NCBI GenBank assembly: GCA_903772945.1
Contig: CAICTM010000872.1
Span: 1-44,650 of the forward strand
Direction: 5' to 3'
Length of the DNA: 44,650 bases
Source: Seminavis robusta
Lineage: Eukaryota; Bacillariophyta; Bacillariophyceae; Naviculales; Naviculaceae
This document shows, one piece after another, positions 10,783 to 20,541 of the stretch. The position numbers and the translations under genes are program-made. The notes under the pieces are model-generated. The model ran no database searches, was not told the DNA's origin, and saw only the letters and a program-made list of their open reading frames with translations. The number at the start of each line of letters is the position of its first letter. Position 1 is the first letter of the stretch.

Positions 10783-12093
10783 ATGACAAAGAAAATGAAG
10801 TCTCTTCTCGCTATCTCATGGTCTCTAGTAGTTGTGATTTTGTTGTCGGAAGGGTTTACTATTAGATCATCATCAGCAGCAGCATCAGCTCTAATAGATG
10901 AGGAGGAGGACGACGAGGGGTATCGCAAGCTGGTGGAGTGGGTGATATCTCATGGAGGCCGCGTCGATGAACGCATGGCGATTGGACAAGTGGATGGTGG
11001 AATTCGAGGCGTCATAGCCTTGGGTGGTGACATTGAAAACGGCACTGAATTGATGCATTGTCCTTGGAAGTTGGTGATTGGTAGTAGCAGTCTGCAGGAT
11101 CAAATGGAGACGGAAGACGACATGTGCAATGTGGTCAAAATCCTGGCCTCGGAATTTCGGCTCGGCGACCAGAGTTTGGGCTGGCGCTACTTGAACCACA
11201 TTGATGAGGAGCTGCCTCGGTTGGGAGCCATGTGGGATTCCGCAGCGGTGCAAGAACTACAGGGGCTACCACCCAGTCATGATCTTAATCGCCATAATGA
11301 ATGGTTTTCCAAGAATTGCGGCGGCGGAAATGAGTTGGAATTCGACAAGGCAACCAAACAAGCACTCGTTTCTTTTATTAGTCGCGCGAGTGCCGTTGGT
11401 ATGATCCCAATTTACGATCTTTTGAATCATCACAATGGATTGAAGAATGCTAAACTCTTTACTACGGAAGAAGGGGTCGATCTGCGGACAGTCCGGCGGG
11501 TCCAAAAGGGCGAGCAACTCTACCAGTCGTATGGACTGAAGCCATCGTCTCAAATGTTCCGCGATTATGGATTTGTAGAATCTTGGCCCACGTTGTGGTC
11601 TTGGAAACACCCTACCGGTAGTTCTGGAGACAATCACGTCTTTGCACTCTTTCCCGATGGAATTGCCGCCATTTACCCCTCTGTGGAGTTTTTAAAGGAA
11701 ATATGGGCAAGCTCCACCACCCGATCCCAGCTGGAATGGCAACAAAACGCTACCCATTTTACACAATCCGTCCCACGCGATGCTTTGATGCAATTTACTA
11801 CCGCCGCAAAGACTTTATTGGATGGTCTGCCGACTACCTGGGAGGAGGACAAGGAGATTTTGAAACAAAAAGAGGCGGAACAAAGAATAGCGACAACAAG
11901 CAGGAGGGCAGCAAACACCAATGTCAATCATGATGAGGACAATAATAGCAATCATAGCGACGAGTGGCTGCTGGCACTAGAGGATGTCATTGCAGCCATT
12001 CAATACCGCCTGGACTTTAAGAGAGCCGTGTCGGATTCCTCTGATTTTGCCGAAATAACTATCCAAGGATTGGAGAAGACCAATGAGTTATAG
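10783..12093 (+). CDS. SET-domain protein lysine methyltransferase, SETD3/Rubisco-LSMT-like
   Basis: Single exon, 436 residues. The N-terminus (about 1-30) is a hydrophobic signal-like segment ending near FTIRSSSAAASA, suggesting entry to the secretory route or, in a diatom, perhaps the plastid. The SET domain is split in the manner of the SETD3/Rubisco large-subunit methyltransferase group. An early strand is VDGGIRGVIALGGDIENG. The SAM/substrate motif is AVGMIPIYDLLNHHNG with the invariant Asn-His, and the C-terminal SET motif is QLYQSYGLKPSSQMFRDYGF with the catalytic Tyr. The rest is helical, as in the Rubisco-LSMT substrate-binding domain. The family transfers methyl groups from SAM to lysine or histidine of non-histone proteins; the target here is unknown. 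The gene converges on the next one with a gap of about 100 bp. Confidence 0.85.
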   Translation: MTKKMKSLLAISWSLVVVILLSEGFTIRSSSAAASALIDEEEDDEGYRKLVEWVISHGGRVDERMAIGQVDGGIRGVIALGGDIENGTELMHCPWKLVIGSSSLQDQMETEDDMCNVVKILASEFRLGDQSLGWRYLNHIDEELPRLGAMWDSAAVQELQGLPPSHDLNRHNEWFSKNCGGGNELEFDKATKQALVSFISRASAVGMIPIYDLLNHHNGLKNAKLFTTEEGVDLRTVRRVQKGEQLYQSYGLKPSSQMFRDYGFVESWPTLWSWKHPTGSSGDNHVFALFPDGIAAIYPSVEFLKEIWASSTTRSQLEWQQNATHFTQSVPRDALMQFTTAAKTLLDGLPTTWEEDKEILKQKEAEQRIATTSRRAANTNVNHDEDNNSNHSDEWLLALEDVIAAIQYRLDFKRAVSDSSDFAEITIQGLEKTNEL

Positions 12094-12193
12094 TTCACCA
12101 TAAGCAAGTTTTGCATTAGACTTGCTGTTGAACCAATGTACCGTATGATAAACCAAGGGCATTGATGTATGCGCTCGCAATTGGTTTTCAAAT

Positions 12194-12766
12194 CTAATGC
12201 GCCCCCATCGTTATGACCGTCCATTCGCCCGTTTCTGGATCTTTCTTGTGGTGCCAACCAGTTGGGAGCACATGCTCCTGGAAGATACCCATGATGGATC
12301 GGAACTGCTCCCATCCCGGACGTGCCAACTGTAGATGTTTGCTGTTTGCCTCGGGGTTGTTCTTAGAAGGAAAGCTCTCCGACTGACCATACTGCATGAC
12401 AATGTCACACACCATGCCTGCCTCCGCCTTGGAAAGACGATGAATCGTTGTTAGCTCTTCTTCCCACTTCTCGTGAGAATCGAGGAGGCGTCTGTACTCC
12501 TCGTGCTCTGGCGTTGGCACGTACGGGGTGTGTTTGAGTTTCTGCTTCTTCTTTGGCTGAGTCTTCTTGTAGGTCTCGTCAGCAGCATTGATCTCTTGAA
12601 ATGCTTTCGATTCAGCATTTACCTTGGCAGCCTCTTCCTCGGCGGATAATGATGAGGAAGGGTCCAATTCGTCTTTCAATGTGAAGAGCTTGAAAGATTT
12701 GCCAGGGTCCTGCACCTGGGGCTCTGGCTTCGAGGCTTGGTTTCCGTGGATGATTGCTTGGGCCAC
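12194..12766 (-). CDS. Hypothetical protein, charged N-terminal half
   Basis: Single frame of 190 codons from an ATG at 12766. Residues 30-60 are acidic and helical, 65-80 a lysine-rich run (KKTQPKKKQKLKH), then EHEEYRRLLDSHEKWEEEL, probably a helix. The C-terminal part has aromatic positions (GWEQFRSIMGIFQ, PTGWHHKKD, GEWTVITMG) suggesting a small folded domain. I do not recognise the family. Its start lies 104 bp from the second 103-bp repeat, nearly the same spacing and orientation as the transposase-like ORF at the window start, but the two proteins share no obvious similarity. It could be a host gene or the remnant cargo of a mobile element. Confidence 0.55.
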   Translation of the reverse strand: MAQAIIHGNQASKPEPQVQDPGKSFKLFTLKDELDPSSSLSAEEEAAKVNAESKAFQEINAADETYKKTQPKKKQKLKHTPYVPTPEHEEYRRLLDSHEKWEEELTTIHRLSKAEAGMVCDIVMQYGQSESFPSKNNPEANSKHLQLARPGWEQFRSIMGIFQEHVLPTGWHHKKDPETGEWTVITMGAH

Positions 12767-12869
12767 TCACACAGCTTGGGTTAGGCACAAAGCAATAGTA
12801 GCATTAACAGCTCTATAGCCTTAAGCCCAAACCTCTTAGTACTCTTAGCTCGTAGCTCCGGCCATAGTG

Positions 12870-12972
12870 TAATACATATTAAAAATGTTATATGTGTAAT
12901 ACGTATGATCTGTAGAATACATAGTAAAAATGTTATACGTATAATACAACCGCGTGCGTTTCAGGGGCTCTC
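12870..12972. repeat. 103-bp repeat, copy 2
   Basis: Ungapped match to 1036-1138 with 3 differences (100 of 103 identical), in the same orientation. The shared edge ends sharply at CGTTTCAGGGGCTCTC, after which the two loci differ completely, as expected for the end of a transposable element or a MITE-like fragment. Confidence 0.85.
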
Positions 12973-13230
12973 AATAGCCCTGTACGTGTCCCAGAATGTC
13001 ATTGCATGCATGCAAAGCTTGCCTACCTAGCTTTATGAGTCTGGCTATAATCTGTCGTGCGTTGCCGCCAGCATTATAGCCGGCGTGATGTTGTCTCGTC
13101 TCCGGCACATCCATCCTGCGTTTTGGACTTCAAAAGCCAGTGCAAGCTGTGTGAAGCTTCTGCCACAACGTGAAAGCTTTCGGATCTTGTCACTATGGTG
13201 CCGTACTGGTACCACAACACAAGTTGCCGC

Positions 13231-13308
13231 GCTCACACTCCAAGCTCCATCCACGCTCTCGCGCTCTACGCTCACACTCCACGCTCCATCCACGCTCTCG
13301 CGCTCTAC
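13231..13308. repeat. 39-bp tandem duplication
   Basis: Two adjacent 39-base units, 13231-13269 and 13270-13308, both beginning GCTCACACTCCA and ending CTCGCGCTCTAC, differ at one position. The array lies just upstream of the ankyrin-like pseudogene. Confidence 0.9.
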
Positions 13309-13366
13309 GCAATCCTCCTCCTCATAACCACCACAACCACAGCTGCCACCGCTATACAACCGCACC

Positions 13367-14780
13367 ATGAATACTGCCAGTGCTACTATTGATAATGATA
13401 TTGCCAAGCCTCATCCTCTGTTTGCTGATGATTTGATTTGGATTGGCCAGATTCTACCTTTTGTTGGTGTTGGACAGTACGCTTTCCTAGGAGCTGTCAA
13501 CAAGAAGACGAATCAACTGTACAAAGAGTACTGCAAAACTGAACTCAAGAGAAATCCAAGAAAGGTAAAGGATAACCCTGGACGGTATTCGTCTCCCAGT
13601 CACTCTGCAGCAAGCACCAATACTTTTTACAGCGAAACATTCTGCAATCAGCCACGTGCAGAATATTGGTTCAGGGACAATTCTTCCAGAAAGGAGAAAT
13701 CATGGAGTGACAGTCATAATGTTTGCATTGCAATTGCCAAAATTGGAAATATTATGGTCATGCATTGGGCACAACAACAAGGATTCCGATGGAATAGTAA
13801 GACGTGCGAATCAGCTGCTGAAAGTGGACATTTCGAAATGCTCCAATGGTAAGACAGAAAGGTTGTCCATGGGATGTACGTACATGTGAGGCTGCTGCTC
13901 GGGAGGGCCACTTGGAGCTTTTAAAGTGGGCTCGTGAAAATGGTTGTCCATGGAATCATTGGACATGCATCATTGCTGGTCGCAATGGACATCTGGAAAT
14001 TTTAAAGTGGGCTCGCGAAAATGGTTGTCCTTGGAATCATTGGACATGCATCATTGCTGCTCGAAATGGCCATTTATTTGGAATTCTAAGTGGGCTCATG
14101 AAAATTGTTGTCCATGGAATGATGACACATGCACAGTGCTGCTCGAAATGGCCATTTGGCAATTTTGAAGTGGGCTCATGAAAATGGGTGCCTATTGAAT
14201 GATAGGATGTGTGAATATGCTGCTGAAAATAGCCATTTGGAAACTCTTAAAAGTGGGCTCGTGAAAATGGGTGCCCATGGACTGCAAATACATGTCGATA
14301 TGCTGCTCAAAATGGTCATTTGGAAGTTTTGAAGTGGATTCGTGAAAACGGTTGTGAATGGAATGCAGATACATGCCAATATGCTGCTCAATTGGCCAAT
14401 TGGAAGTTTTGAAGTGGCTCGAAAATGATGTCCATGGGATACAGATACATGTGCTCGTGCTGCTCAAAATGGACATTTGGAGATTTTAAGTGGGCTCGCG
14501 AAAATGGTTGTGGCTAGGATACAGATACTTGTGCCCTTGCTGCTGAAGGTGGACGTTTGGAAGTTTTGAAGTGGGCTCGTGAAATGGTTGTGGCTGGGAT
14601 ACAGAGACATGCTGGAGGGCTGCTGAAGGTGGGCATTTGGAAATTGTAAAGTGGGCTCGCGAAAATGGTTGTCCATGGGATGAATAAACATATCGAGCTG
14701 CCTGCAGGGAAAAGCATAGCCGAGTGATCCAGTGGCTACGGGACAATGGCTGCCCAGGATCGCGTGACGAAGGACACTAA
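13367..14780 (+). pseudogene. Ankyrin-like 27-residue-repeat protein pseudogene
   Basis: The start is an ATG in good context (accATGAA). The first 161 codons are open: a conserved N-terminal part (LIWIGQILPFVGVGQYAFLG) and the first repeat. A one-base deletion near 13850 then breaks the frame. About 13 units of nominal 81 bp follow, each encoding WARENGCPW-x-x-x-TC-x-x-AA-x-x-GHLE-x-LK. Unit lengths vary (83, 80, 83, 81, 80, 76, 81, 80, 81), and in-frame stops also appear (GGC-TAG-GAT in unit 10, GAA-TAA in unit 12). The last, partial unit ends in a stop at 14778-14780. In intact relatives such repeats form ankyrin-type stacks for protein binding. Neighbouring genes read cleanly, so the many lesions reflect decay rather than poor sequence. 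Confidence 0.92.
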
Positions 14781-15300
14781 TATATTAACATCATTTATGT
14801 GAAACGCAGACAAAAGCTCAAGCAGCTGTTTTATAGCCCCCATTTGAAAGATACGGATGGAATCCATCTCGCAATTTTAAACTGCCCTGAATGCAAGCAA
14901 CTATTGTGGCGCCCACGGACTCAGTCAAGTGAAGCTCAGCTGAATGCCGGATTCTCAAGAAAACTGGGCTTGTTGGTAGCCTCATGACAGTCCATAGGTA
15001 ACAACTGGAGCCTTTCCACATGGCATGCATACCCAATGCCTCAAAAAAGAAACAACATTGTACTGGTACCGGTATCTTTCAAGCATGCACCTAAACTTTA
15101 ATTAAAGGCAATCGAAAAGAGTATTCGTAGCTTTTAGACAGCTCTGGCACCTTTAATAACGAAACGGAACGAGCCGTACTGTGGCCGTTAAAGTGCAGCA
15201 AGCGGAATGCTCACCCTTCTTCTTTTTCTTCTCCAAAGAGCACTCCCACACTCCCACCAAACCAAAGATACACTTCAGAATATTCCAAATAGACATCACC
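14781..15300. other. Intergenic region
   Basis: No supported gene. TACTGGTACCGGTATC at about 15060 is another of the recurring intergenic palindromic words. The right end is the promoter and 5' leader of the next gene. A frame could run back to 15181 through a GTG, but the ATG at 15301 is a better start. Confidence 0.5.
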
Positions 15301-16836
15301 ATGGCACTTGCAGGAACGTCGCTCTATATTCTGGACGGGGAGGGTCTTAAGAGTAACAACAGGACGGTCCTGTCGTTGTGTGGGTTGGGTGGTCGCGTGG
15401 TTTCGGAGATTGACGATGCTACCCATGCCGTCGTTATTGATGGCGATCGTACGTCCATGATGAGTGGATCGTTGGAGGCGGGTATTGTCACGGCTCAAGC
15501 CTTGTCGATTCCCATTGTGGATGCGAAACGGTGGCAGCAGCGCTGTCTGGATCAACTGGAAACGGGGCAACATTGGTCGGATGTCCCCGTCCAAGATCTG
15601 GTTCCTTCTGTCGTGCTACGATTCACGGGCAACAATGGTGGCAACACTACTGGTGGTGGTGGTGGTTCTACTACCGTGAATGGCACTCATCGAAGCCAAC
15701 TGAGTTCGTCTCTGTCGCAAACCTTTCAGTACTTGAGACGAGAAGATCCAGAAGCCGTCGAACAGGATGCCATTAAGCGAGCCATGGAACTTTCCATGCT
15801 GGACTGTGCTTTGGTATTACGAACTGATAGCAACACCGGTAGTCTCACATCCAAAAAGAATAATGGAGATGACAAAAACAACCAGGAATCGCCGTACAAA
15901 ATTTTGGGACTCTCGGCCGATGCCTCGGCGGCACAAATCAAATCGGCCTATCGAAAATTGGCACAACTCACACACCCCGACAAGGGGGGGACCAAGGAAG
16001 CCTTTCACCAAATTGCCGTGGCGTATCGATCCCTGTTGGCACTCCACAGTTCGCCTCAAAAATCTCCCTCGATCATTACCATTATTACCGACGTTTTTCA
16101 CGTACCCAAACGACTCAAAACGACCGCGCATTGGGACAAGGAATTGGCCGATCATCGACGACTCGTCGAAGAACTCTTTACCAGCCACGGGGCCAATCTA
16201 CAAGAGACTGCTGCGGCACAGGAATACGTATTGCAGCATGGACTTAAATTACAACCCCGCAGTGCGGGATCTACCAATCTCAATGAACGACAAGAACTCA
16301 TTCACAATTCCTGTTTTTACTTGTCGCTGGCAGCGTCGTATTTGAGTGGCATCGGAGCACTGCTCTTGATACCACCGTGTCAAGACACGAAAAATCCGAC
16401 CTTTGATACCCTCTCTGAATTTGGGGAAGAAGATCGATTCTTGATTGGGGAAACCGCGTTGCAATTGAAACGGCTCATTGAAGCGGCCGTGGTACGGGCT
16501 CACCCCGAATGGGTGGCATCGGAACAAGTGGGAGAACAAGTACAGGCATTTTCGGATTTTTTGGTCTATCTGCTCGACAATCCACAAGCCGTCGTCAGTG
16601 AATGGGCCGTCGTAGTCTTTGATACCACGTCGGGCATTGCCGATGTCTACAAGGGAAAACATTACGATGAGCGGCCGGAATGTCATTCTTCCAATTGCAT
16701 CACCATTCGATACCTACCGGGACATTACGAACCGTTGCTGCCCGTCGACGATGAACTCAGACCGACTCTTCAACAAATACTGGATACGTTGGATGCCAAC
16801 CAAATATTCTATGTCATTACAGATGGTGCAGCATGA
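15301..16836 (+). CDS. BRCT + J-domain + OTU-like cysteine protease fusion
   Basis: Single exon. I take the start at 15301 (caccATGG), giving 511 residues. Three modules: (1) residues about 1-95, BRCT-like (LYILDGEGL, LCGLGGRVVSEIDDATHAVV, then IPIVDAKRWQQRC with the late Trp); such domains bind phosphoproteins or DNA ends. (2) About 197-250, a J domain (SPYKILGLSADASAAQIKSA, then THPDKGGTKEAF with the essential HPD at about 224-226), which stimulates Hsp70. (3) About 325-511, OTU-like: NSCFYLSLAASYL with candidate catalytic Cys338, and ITIRYLPGHYEPL with candidate His475. OTU proteases remove ubiquitin. The canonical Asp-Gly before the Cys is absent (it reads IHNSC), so the OTU call is weaker than the J domain. 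Linkers are Gly/Ser-rich. Possible role: coupling chaperone and deubiquitinase activity at BRCT-bound partners; this is inference. Confidence 0.75.
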   Translation: MALAGTSLYILDGEGLKSNNRTVLSLCGLGGRVVSEIDDATHAVVIDGDRTSMMSGSLEAGIVTAQALSIPIVDAKRWQQRCLDQLETGQHWSDVPVQDLVPSVVLRFTGNNGGNTTGGGGGSTTVNGTHRSQLSSSLSQTFQYLRREDPEAVEQDAIKRAMELSMLDCALVLRTDSNTGSLTSKKNNGDDKNNQESPYKILGLSADASAAQIKSAYRKLAQLTHPDKGGTKEAFHQIAVAYRSLLALHSSPQKSPSIITIITDVFHVPKRLKTTAHWDKELADHRRLVEELFTSHGANLQETAAAQEYVLQHGLKLQPRSAGSTNLNERQELIHNSCFYLSLAASYLSGIGALLLIPPCQDTKNPTFDTLSEFGEEDRFLIGETALQLKRLIEAAVVRAHPEWVASEQVGEQVQAFSDFLVYLLDNPQAVVSEWAVVVFDTTSGIADVYKGKHYDERPECHSSNCITIRYLPGHYEPLLPVDDELRPTLQQILDTLDANQIFYVITDGAA

Positions 16837-18327
16837 TAGTCCTGCAACTGAGCAACTGTACAACTAATTGACTAGCGGATAAATAAAACTGAATGTACAA
16901 TTATGGTTGTTCAGATAGATGAAGTGTCGGGTGTTTTCGTCAGCTGGCAGGACGCCGAAACATGTTGTCCCGGCTACCGGTAGCTAGCTACTAGAGCGAT
17001 CTCCATATCTTTGGCAGCCACACCAACCAACAATTGGCCGAAACTTGCTTTGACTGTGGGCAGGGGAGGGGGTGCCTCAAACCTCACAGTTGCTTCCTGT
17101 TTCCCCTCACGGCAAGAGATACCACCGGAGCTCAGAGAACTAACTGGCTAGCTAGCTAGAGTGTACGCGTGTAATAGAAGCGTTTGAAAATGGTGAGAGA
17201 AAACTTTCTATAGAAGCGGTAGATAACGTTAAGTCGGTCGGTTGAACGTTGACGAGCATCGGACACTTTGCAATTTTTCAGGAAGTAGAATAAGACACTG
17301 ACGGGGCTTTTGATGAAGGCTGCTTTTCACCTCCCTGTCTTTTCTTGCCGGTATGGCATTCGTTGCTTTTGCAAGCTCTCTTACGTCTATCTCCTGGCCG
17401 AATGTTTGCAGCTAGCTCAGAGCTAGGCCAACCTGTTGGAGAGGATGCCGATGGCTGATGAAGTACAAGCTGGCCACCCGCCTCTGTTGCCGTTCTGAAT
17501 AGGTTTGCCATCGCTGCCTACTATCTTGCTAGTGCTGTGGGTACCTGGTTTGGAGTGCCTCGATATCTTTGCTTGGCATGGTCTACGGTACTAGGCAAAG
17601 GCCTACCACTGGTAGCTACCGGGGAGTACCAGCTACCGTAGCCTACCGGTAGCAGGTGGTTGCCTACCAATGCCGATAGTACCGGTAGCTGAGGTGCGCC
17701 CCAGTAATTGTTGGTGCAGGTTGCAGGTGAAGGCTTTTTATTTGTTACCATGTAGTCTCGTCAGGTACAGTAAAGATAGAAAATTAATGTTATCATGGGC
17801 AGGGCACAAATCCGCAGGGATCCGTTGAAGGCTTGTCTGGCTGAGCGAGGACATGGTACATGTCCCGGTGTCTGCCAGTGACAGTTTCTGTGGAACAGTG
17901 ACAACTTCTGTGGAACATTGTTGACAGTGACGGCCAGGCTGCGCCGCAGTGACGGAGTGTCAGCGACGACAGACTGCCAAACTGCTGCCAGCGGGCACTG
18001 GCAGCGTTGCAGATCCTGTCAGCAAGGGACAAACGAACGGAATCGAATCTGCCTGTCCAACGATCGATGACATCGTGACGGTGATCTAGCTAGCTAGCTA
18101 CCCAGGCCAGAGTGGGCTGACCGGCCGAAAGAAAGCAACGGGTAGCACGCAGCCAAGAGTATTGTAGACTGGCTGCCTAATAATAGTTGTTTTTGCTTTA
18201 ATCTAGCTGTCACGGTGTCCAATGCAATGACATGCATTGCTCCTCTGGCTGCTTCCTCCCACGCATTGAGTACATACAGCACCCCATAGATAATACAAGG
18301 ATCTTATTAAGAACCGTCGAGACATCG
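16837..18327. other. Gene-poor region with dense TACCGGTAGC/CTAGCTAG words
   Basis: No supported coding region in 1.5 kb. Between 17579 and 17700 there is a dense cluster of TACCGGTAGC, GGTAGCTACC and GTACCAGCTACC words in both orientations, able to form hairpins. Others occur at about 16975-16990 and 18088-18100. Function unknown; it may be a decayed repeat element. Confidence 0.5.
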
Positions 18328-18778
18328 TCATGCACTGCCGCTACTTCCGGTGCTTCTGTTACTTCGGGTGCTGCCCGTGGACATGTTGCTATGCGACTTT
18401 CGGTAGGCATGCGCTGTGGTTGGAGGAAAGCAAAGGACGCAATGTCAGCATTGTTATGAATGAATAGGGAGGTACCGTAGCTACCGTAGCTATCAGCAGC
18501 TGGACATGGTTAAATAATGACATACCTCTTCCTTCGTGCCGTCGATCACCGCCGCAAGGATCCCCGCAACGATCTCTATCCGGGAACAAACAAATGAAGG
18601 ATTCCACAACGAATTGCAGGACCTCGATATCCCAGTTGCAGCCATTGTCCTCTTCGCAAGGGACATCTAGTTGTCGGTTTTCCATTGAGTCTACTATTTG
18701 GCGGTCTTCCATTGACACTATCTGGCGAACAACAACACCCGATGTCACTGAGGAGCTGTGGGTATCCGATTGGTCCAT
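18328..18778 (-). CDS. Possible small spliced gene, unknown function
   Basis: On the minus strand an ATG at 18778 opens a frame that reaches a consensus donor (AAGAG|GTATGT, exon 18778-18526). A strong acceptor, TTTGCTTTCCTCCAACCACAG, ends a 112-bp intron (18525-18414). Joining to 18413-18328 keeps the frame and gives about 112 residues with an acidic middle (CEEDNGCNWDIEVLQ) and a Ser/Thr/Arg tail (STGSTRSNRSTGSSGSA). A competing frame across the same splice is also open, starting at an ATG near 18670 and reading RIEIVAGILAAVIDGTKEER then MPTESRI, so which frame is real is unsettled. No family is recognised. The intron signals are the best evidence for a transcript. Confidence 0.35.
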
Positions 18779-20541
18779 CTTGATGTTTGTTTGTTTGTTT
18801 GTTTGGTGTTTCTTCGTTGGCAAGTCGCAATAAGCAACGGAGCAAAATTATGAGCTTCAAAAACTTGGGGTATTGATTGTGCGGATGTCGACTCTCCCAC
18901 GGGGAATGAAATCTGGCTTCCGTATAAACGATTGGGCTCACACTCTTGGCAGTGAAGCACGAGCAAAGGCAGGATCTTGGAGACGGTTGTTCGAGGTTGG
19001 AGATGGTGGATTTGCTATTTGTTTTGTAAGCTGTTCCGCTTTCCTTTTGGTTTGTCGTGCTGGTTTCGGGTCTACCAGAGCAAGATTGGAACTGAAGCAA
19101 CAACAACAACAACAGCATGCAGTGTCAGCAAGGCACCAAACAGAAGCGTCAAAATTCCAAAGGATGGAAAACGGTATCGACTCTTGCCGTAGACTATCTA
19201 TGATCAATACTCACGAGATTCACGAGATGCTTTGATCAAGCGTTGGGGAGCGAAAACTTGGCCGTGGAAGCAAAGAAGATCGTGCTCGACAAATTTTGTA
19301 AATTTGCAGACTATGTGACAGTACCATTTGTCTAATCACCAAACATACTTAGTAACACATATTTTGATGCCTTAAGTATGGATAAGCTTCTCAAGCGCGC
19401 ACGCTGCCGAAGGGGCGCTCCTGCCAGTATCTCAGCTTACGAGTAAAAATCAACAGAAATACGGACAAAGTCCCGGTTAGAGTGCGAAGGAATGTTACCG
19501 TTTCGCCAGCTAGACTTCCTCGCCACGAGGAGAGTGGAGTCAAAATCCAACAGCGATCGCATAGGGCTTCCCGCCGAAAGCCCCGAAACAAGGAAGCAAA
19601 GCCCACAACTTTGTATAAAAATAGAAGATCACATTGCTTCCCACGTTTTAGGCGGCCTTTGAACAACGGTTGGAGGATGCAACAGTGCAGACCCGTGATG
19701 GTGGCGGGAGCGATGGGCTCAACCTTATGGCTGAGCAATGTAGCCATGATGGAGTCATGGGAGTTTTAAGCTTGTTGCGCCTTTGACACCACGCCACGTT
19801 GGTGCCGTTGGCATTTGTTGGTCCCACGGCAAATTCGGAACTGTGCCTTTGTTCTTGGCTCAGTCCTACGGCAGACTTCTTCTGAACTGTGCCTTTGTTC
19901 TTGGCTCAGTAGTCAAGTCCCTTTTCGGTACTGTAGTAGCCATGGAGTCATGGGAGTCTCAAGCTTGAGCACCAGTGATTTGGCTCGCTTTGGCTCTCTG
20001 TACCTTGGTAACGTTGGCTTGGCTAGGGTTCTCCGCGTCAGCCATCATTGGGGATTGGTTGGCATCATTAGTCCCGAGGCAAACAACAGGAATGCGAGAC
20101 GAACCAAAGTTCGGGTGGCTCCGTCTATTCTCTACTAGCTAGATAGATCCTTGCTTAGTCACTAAGGTGCTGAGCAAAGGACGGATTGATGGATTGCTCC
20201 TCGGCTAGTGGTACCACTACCGGTAGCACTTCGGGTGTCCTCTCCCTGTGATGTCTCCTCTCGTTGGTCCAAACCATTACGTCGCTTCACACTAATTCTT
20301 GCTTGTCCTTGTGCAGCGAGCTCGTCTGCCTTTCTATCAGGCCGGAGGCTGAGGCGTTGTTATAGCGACTGTAATGACGCACTCGACGTTGCTACATGTA
20401 CGATGCAGGTGGTGGTAGTGGTGGCAGACCCGCCCAGCCAAATGTTGTTGCGAGACACTGAAGAATCATGCGAAAGGCTAGAATAGTCTACCTGAACTGT
20501 GCCAGCTACTAAATAAAAGTGGCTTGTCATTGTCGTCGTCG
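18779..20541. other. Gene-poor region with simple and local direct repeats
   Basis: Contains (GTTT)5 at 18785-18804 and a CAA run at about 19098-19113. A 27-bp direct repeat GAACTGTGCCTTTGTTCTTG... lies at 19838-19864 and 19884-19910. A GTAGCCATG...GAGTCATGGGAG...AAGCTTG block lies at about 19740-19773 and again at 19936-19968. Open frames here lack protein character. No gene is supported. Confidence 0.5.

Noticed and set aside
13767..14780. Regular 81-bp repeats resembling a CRISPR or satellite array
   Set aside because: Units translate to a 27-residue ankyrin-like repeat without spacers, so they are coding repeats of a decayed gene.
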